From: Saprospirales bacterium
GTDB lineage: Bacteria > Bacteroidota > Bacteroidia > Chitinophagales > Saprospiraceae
Length of the DNA: 6,703 nt
Reading direction: 5' to 3'
Assembly: GCA_024642645.1 (NCBI GenBank)
Contig: JAHEAS010000197.1
Location: 1 to 6,703 of the forward strand
A program made the position numbers and the translations under genes. A model generated the notes under the pieces. It ran no database searches and was not told where the DNA came from. It worked only from the letters and a program-made list of their open reading frames with translations. Positions 5,906 to 6,703 of this stretch are shown here, in pieces (the first letter of the stretch is position 1; every line of letters starts with the position of its first letter).

Positions 5906-6703
5906 ATGATGAAAACAGCATTGCTTGCCTTAGTCGCTACCTGCCTTGGCTTCTATTATTTACCAAAAACGGACTTGGTTATCAGTTCATCGGAGAATTC
6001 GGGGAATCATAGCCTGAATTTTTGCACGCATGAATTGGAAGGCACCACCGACTTGATTGCCGACCCAGAACTGGTCACCTCCTACAAGGCCAAGGTAATC
6101 CAGGAGGTTTTCAAACAACTCAAAAATGCCAGGGGCGATTTCAATTCCATGCGACCTACGTTGCGCTTTGTCAAGCAACACGGCGGCGTTGGGCCTGCCT
6201 ATGCCCAATCGAAAATCAAATTGATTTATTTTGAGGAAAAAGCCTACGACATCTGTGCCAGCATGGGCAAAGACTCACTCAATGCACTTGCTATTATTCT
6301 TTCCCATGAGTTGATACATGTTTACGAAAAGCATGAATGGGAATTATACTTTGCTTCCGATAACAGAAACAATAGCTTGGGAAATGAGGTGGTTGACAAA
6401 GCAAAAGACGATGAAATACAAGCGGATTACCTCGGTGGATTCTTGTCGTATCAAGCTGGGTTCAGCACATTTGGCACCATGGATAACTTAATTGATAAAA
6501 TTTATCAGGAATATGGCCTACCTGTAGAACATCCCAACTACCCATCAAAAGAGGAACGCAAAACCCTTGCAAAACAATCAGGCGTGAAATTGACCAAGCT
6601 GCTGGAGTTGTTCGAGATGGGCAATATGCTTGCGGCAATGGAGGAGTATGACGAAGCCCTTGAGTATTATTTCAAGGTATTGGAAGATTTTGAAAGCAGG
6701 GAG
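5906..6703 (+). CDS. Exported M48-like zinc metallopeptidase with C-terminal TPR (3' end outside the window)
   Basis: The frame is open from the ATG at 5906 to the right edge, giving 266 residues with no stop. An alternative ATG follows at 5909. Residues about 4-20 form a hydrophobic export signal or membrane anchor; Cys13 is preceded by Thr, so a lipobox is unlikely. The zincin motif HELIH is at 134-138, preceded by the hydrophobic helix LNALAIILS and followed by His143. A second conserved element, D-D-E-I-Q-A-D-Y-L-G-G (168-178), matches the M48 pattern E-x-x-A-D in which the Glu (Glu170) is the third zinc ligand. HPNYPSKEER (209-218) resembles the M48 HP-S-x-x-x-R segment. Residues about 233-263 look like the start of a TPR (E-E-Y-D-E-A-L-E-Y-Y). 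Family knowledge predicts zinc-dependent proteolysis in the periplasm or at the membrane; the substrate is unknown. It is divergent from the caspase gene across 180 bp, so the two proteases may share regulation. Confidence 0.88.
   Translation, partial: MMKTALLALVATCLGFYYLPKTDLVISSSENSGNHSLNFCTHELEGTTDLIADPELVTSYKAKVIQEVFKQLKNARGDFNSMRPTLRFVKQHGGVGPAYAQSKIKLIYFEEKAYDICASMGKDSLNALAIILSHELIHVYEKHEWELYFASDNRNNSLGNEVVDKAKDDEIQADYLGGFLSYQAGFSTFGTMDNLIDKIYQEYGLPVEHPNYPSKEERKTLAKQSGVKLTKLLELFEMGNMLAAMEEYDEALEYYFKVLEDFESRE

Overview
The window most likely comes from a member of the Bacteroidota, perhaps a Saprospiria-like lineage. The evidence is indirect. Start codons are preceded by A/T-rich leaders without a clear Shine-Dalgarno. 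Two intergenic regions carry exact matches to the Bacteroidota -7 box TAnnTTTG. The mix of class III cyclase, FecR-like/FN3-like exported protein, caspase-TPR protein and TPR-bearing peptidase is typical of large-genome Bacteroidota. No taxonomic marker gene is present, so this is an inference.

Layout, left to right. (1) The 3' part of a TPR protein on the + strand, cut by the left edge. (2) A two-TM class III adenylate cyclase with an extracytoplasmic TPR-like region (748-2184, +). (3) An exported protein with a FecR-like beta segment, an FN3-like segment and a helical tail (2335-3252, +), with its own candidate -7 box. It is closed by a perfect 48-nt palindrome that serves as an intrinsic terminator. 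(4) About 430 bp without a gene (3313-3742). (5) A secreted caspase/metacaspase-fold protein with an EF-hand-like loop and a C-terminal TPR domain (3743-5725, -). (6) A 180-bp divergent intergenic region with candidate promoters and dyads. (7) An exported M48-like zinc metallopeptidase with the start of a TPR tail (5906-6703, +), cut by the right edge.

How they may fit together. Five of five genes carry TPR-like or helical-repeat segments. Four of five begin with an export or membrane signal, so their sensor or enzymatic parts are predicted to face the periplasm or exterior. Only the cyclase domain is predicted to be cytoplasmic. A plausible reading is an envelope signalling and proteolysis neighbourhood: an extracytoplasmic TPR sensor driving cAMP synthesis, a FecR/FN3-type surface protein, and two proteases under a divergent promoter region. 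The genes are not one operon, so a functional link is a hypothesis. The strongest internal link is that the partial first protein and the caspase protein end in recognisably related TPR tails. The caspase gene also shows an abrupt fall in GC where its tail begins, which suggests modular exchange of tails.
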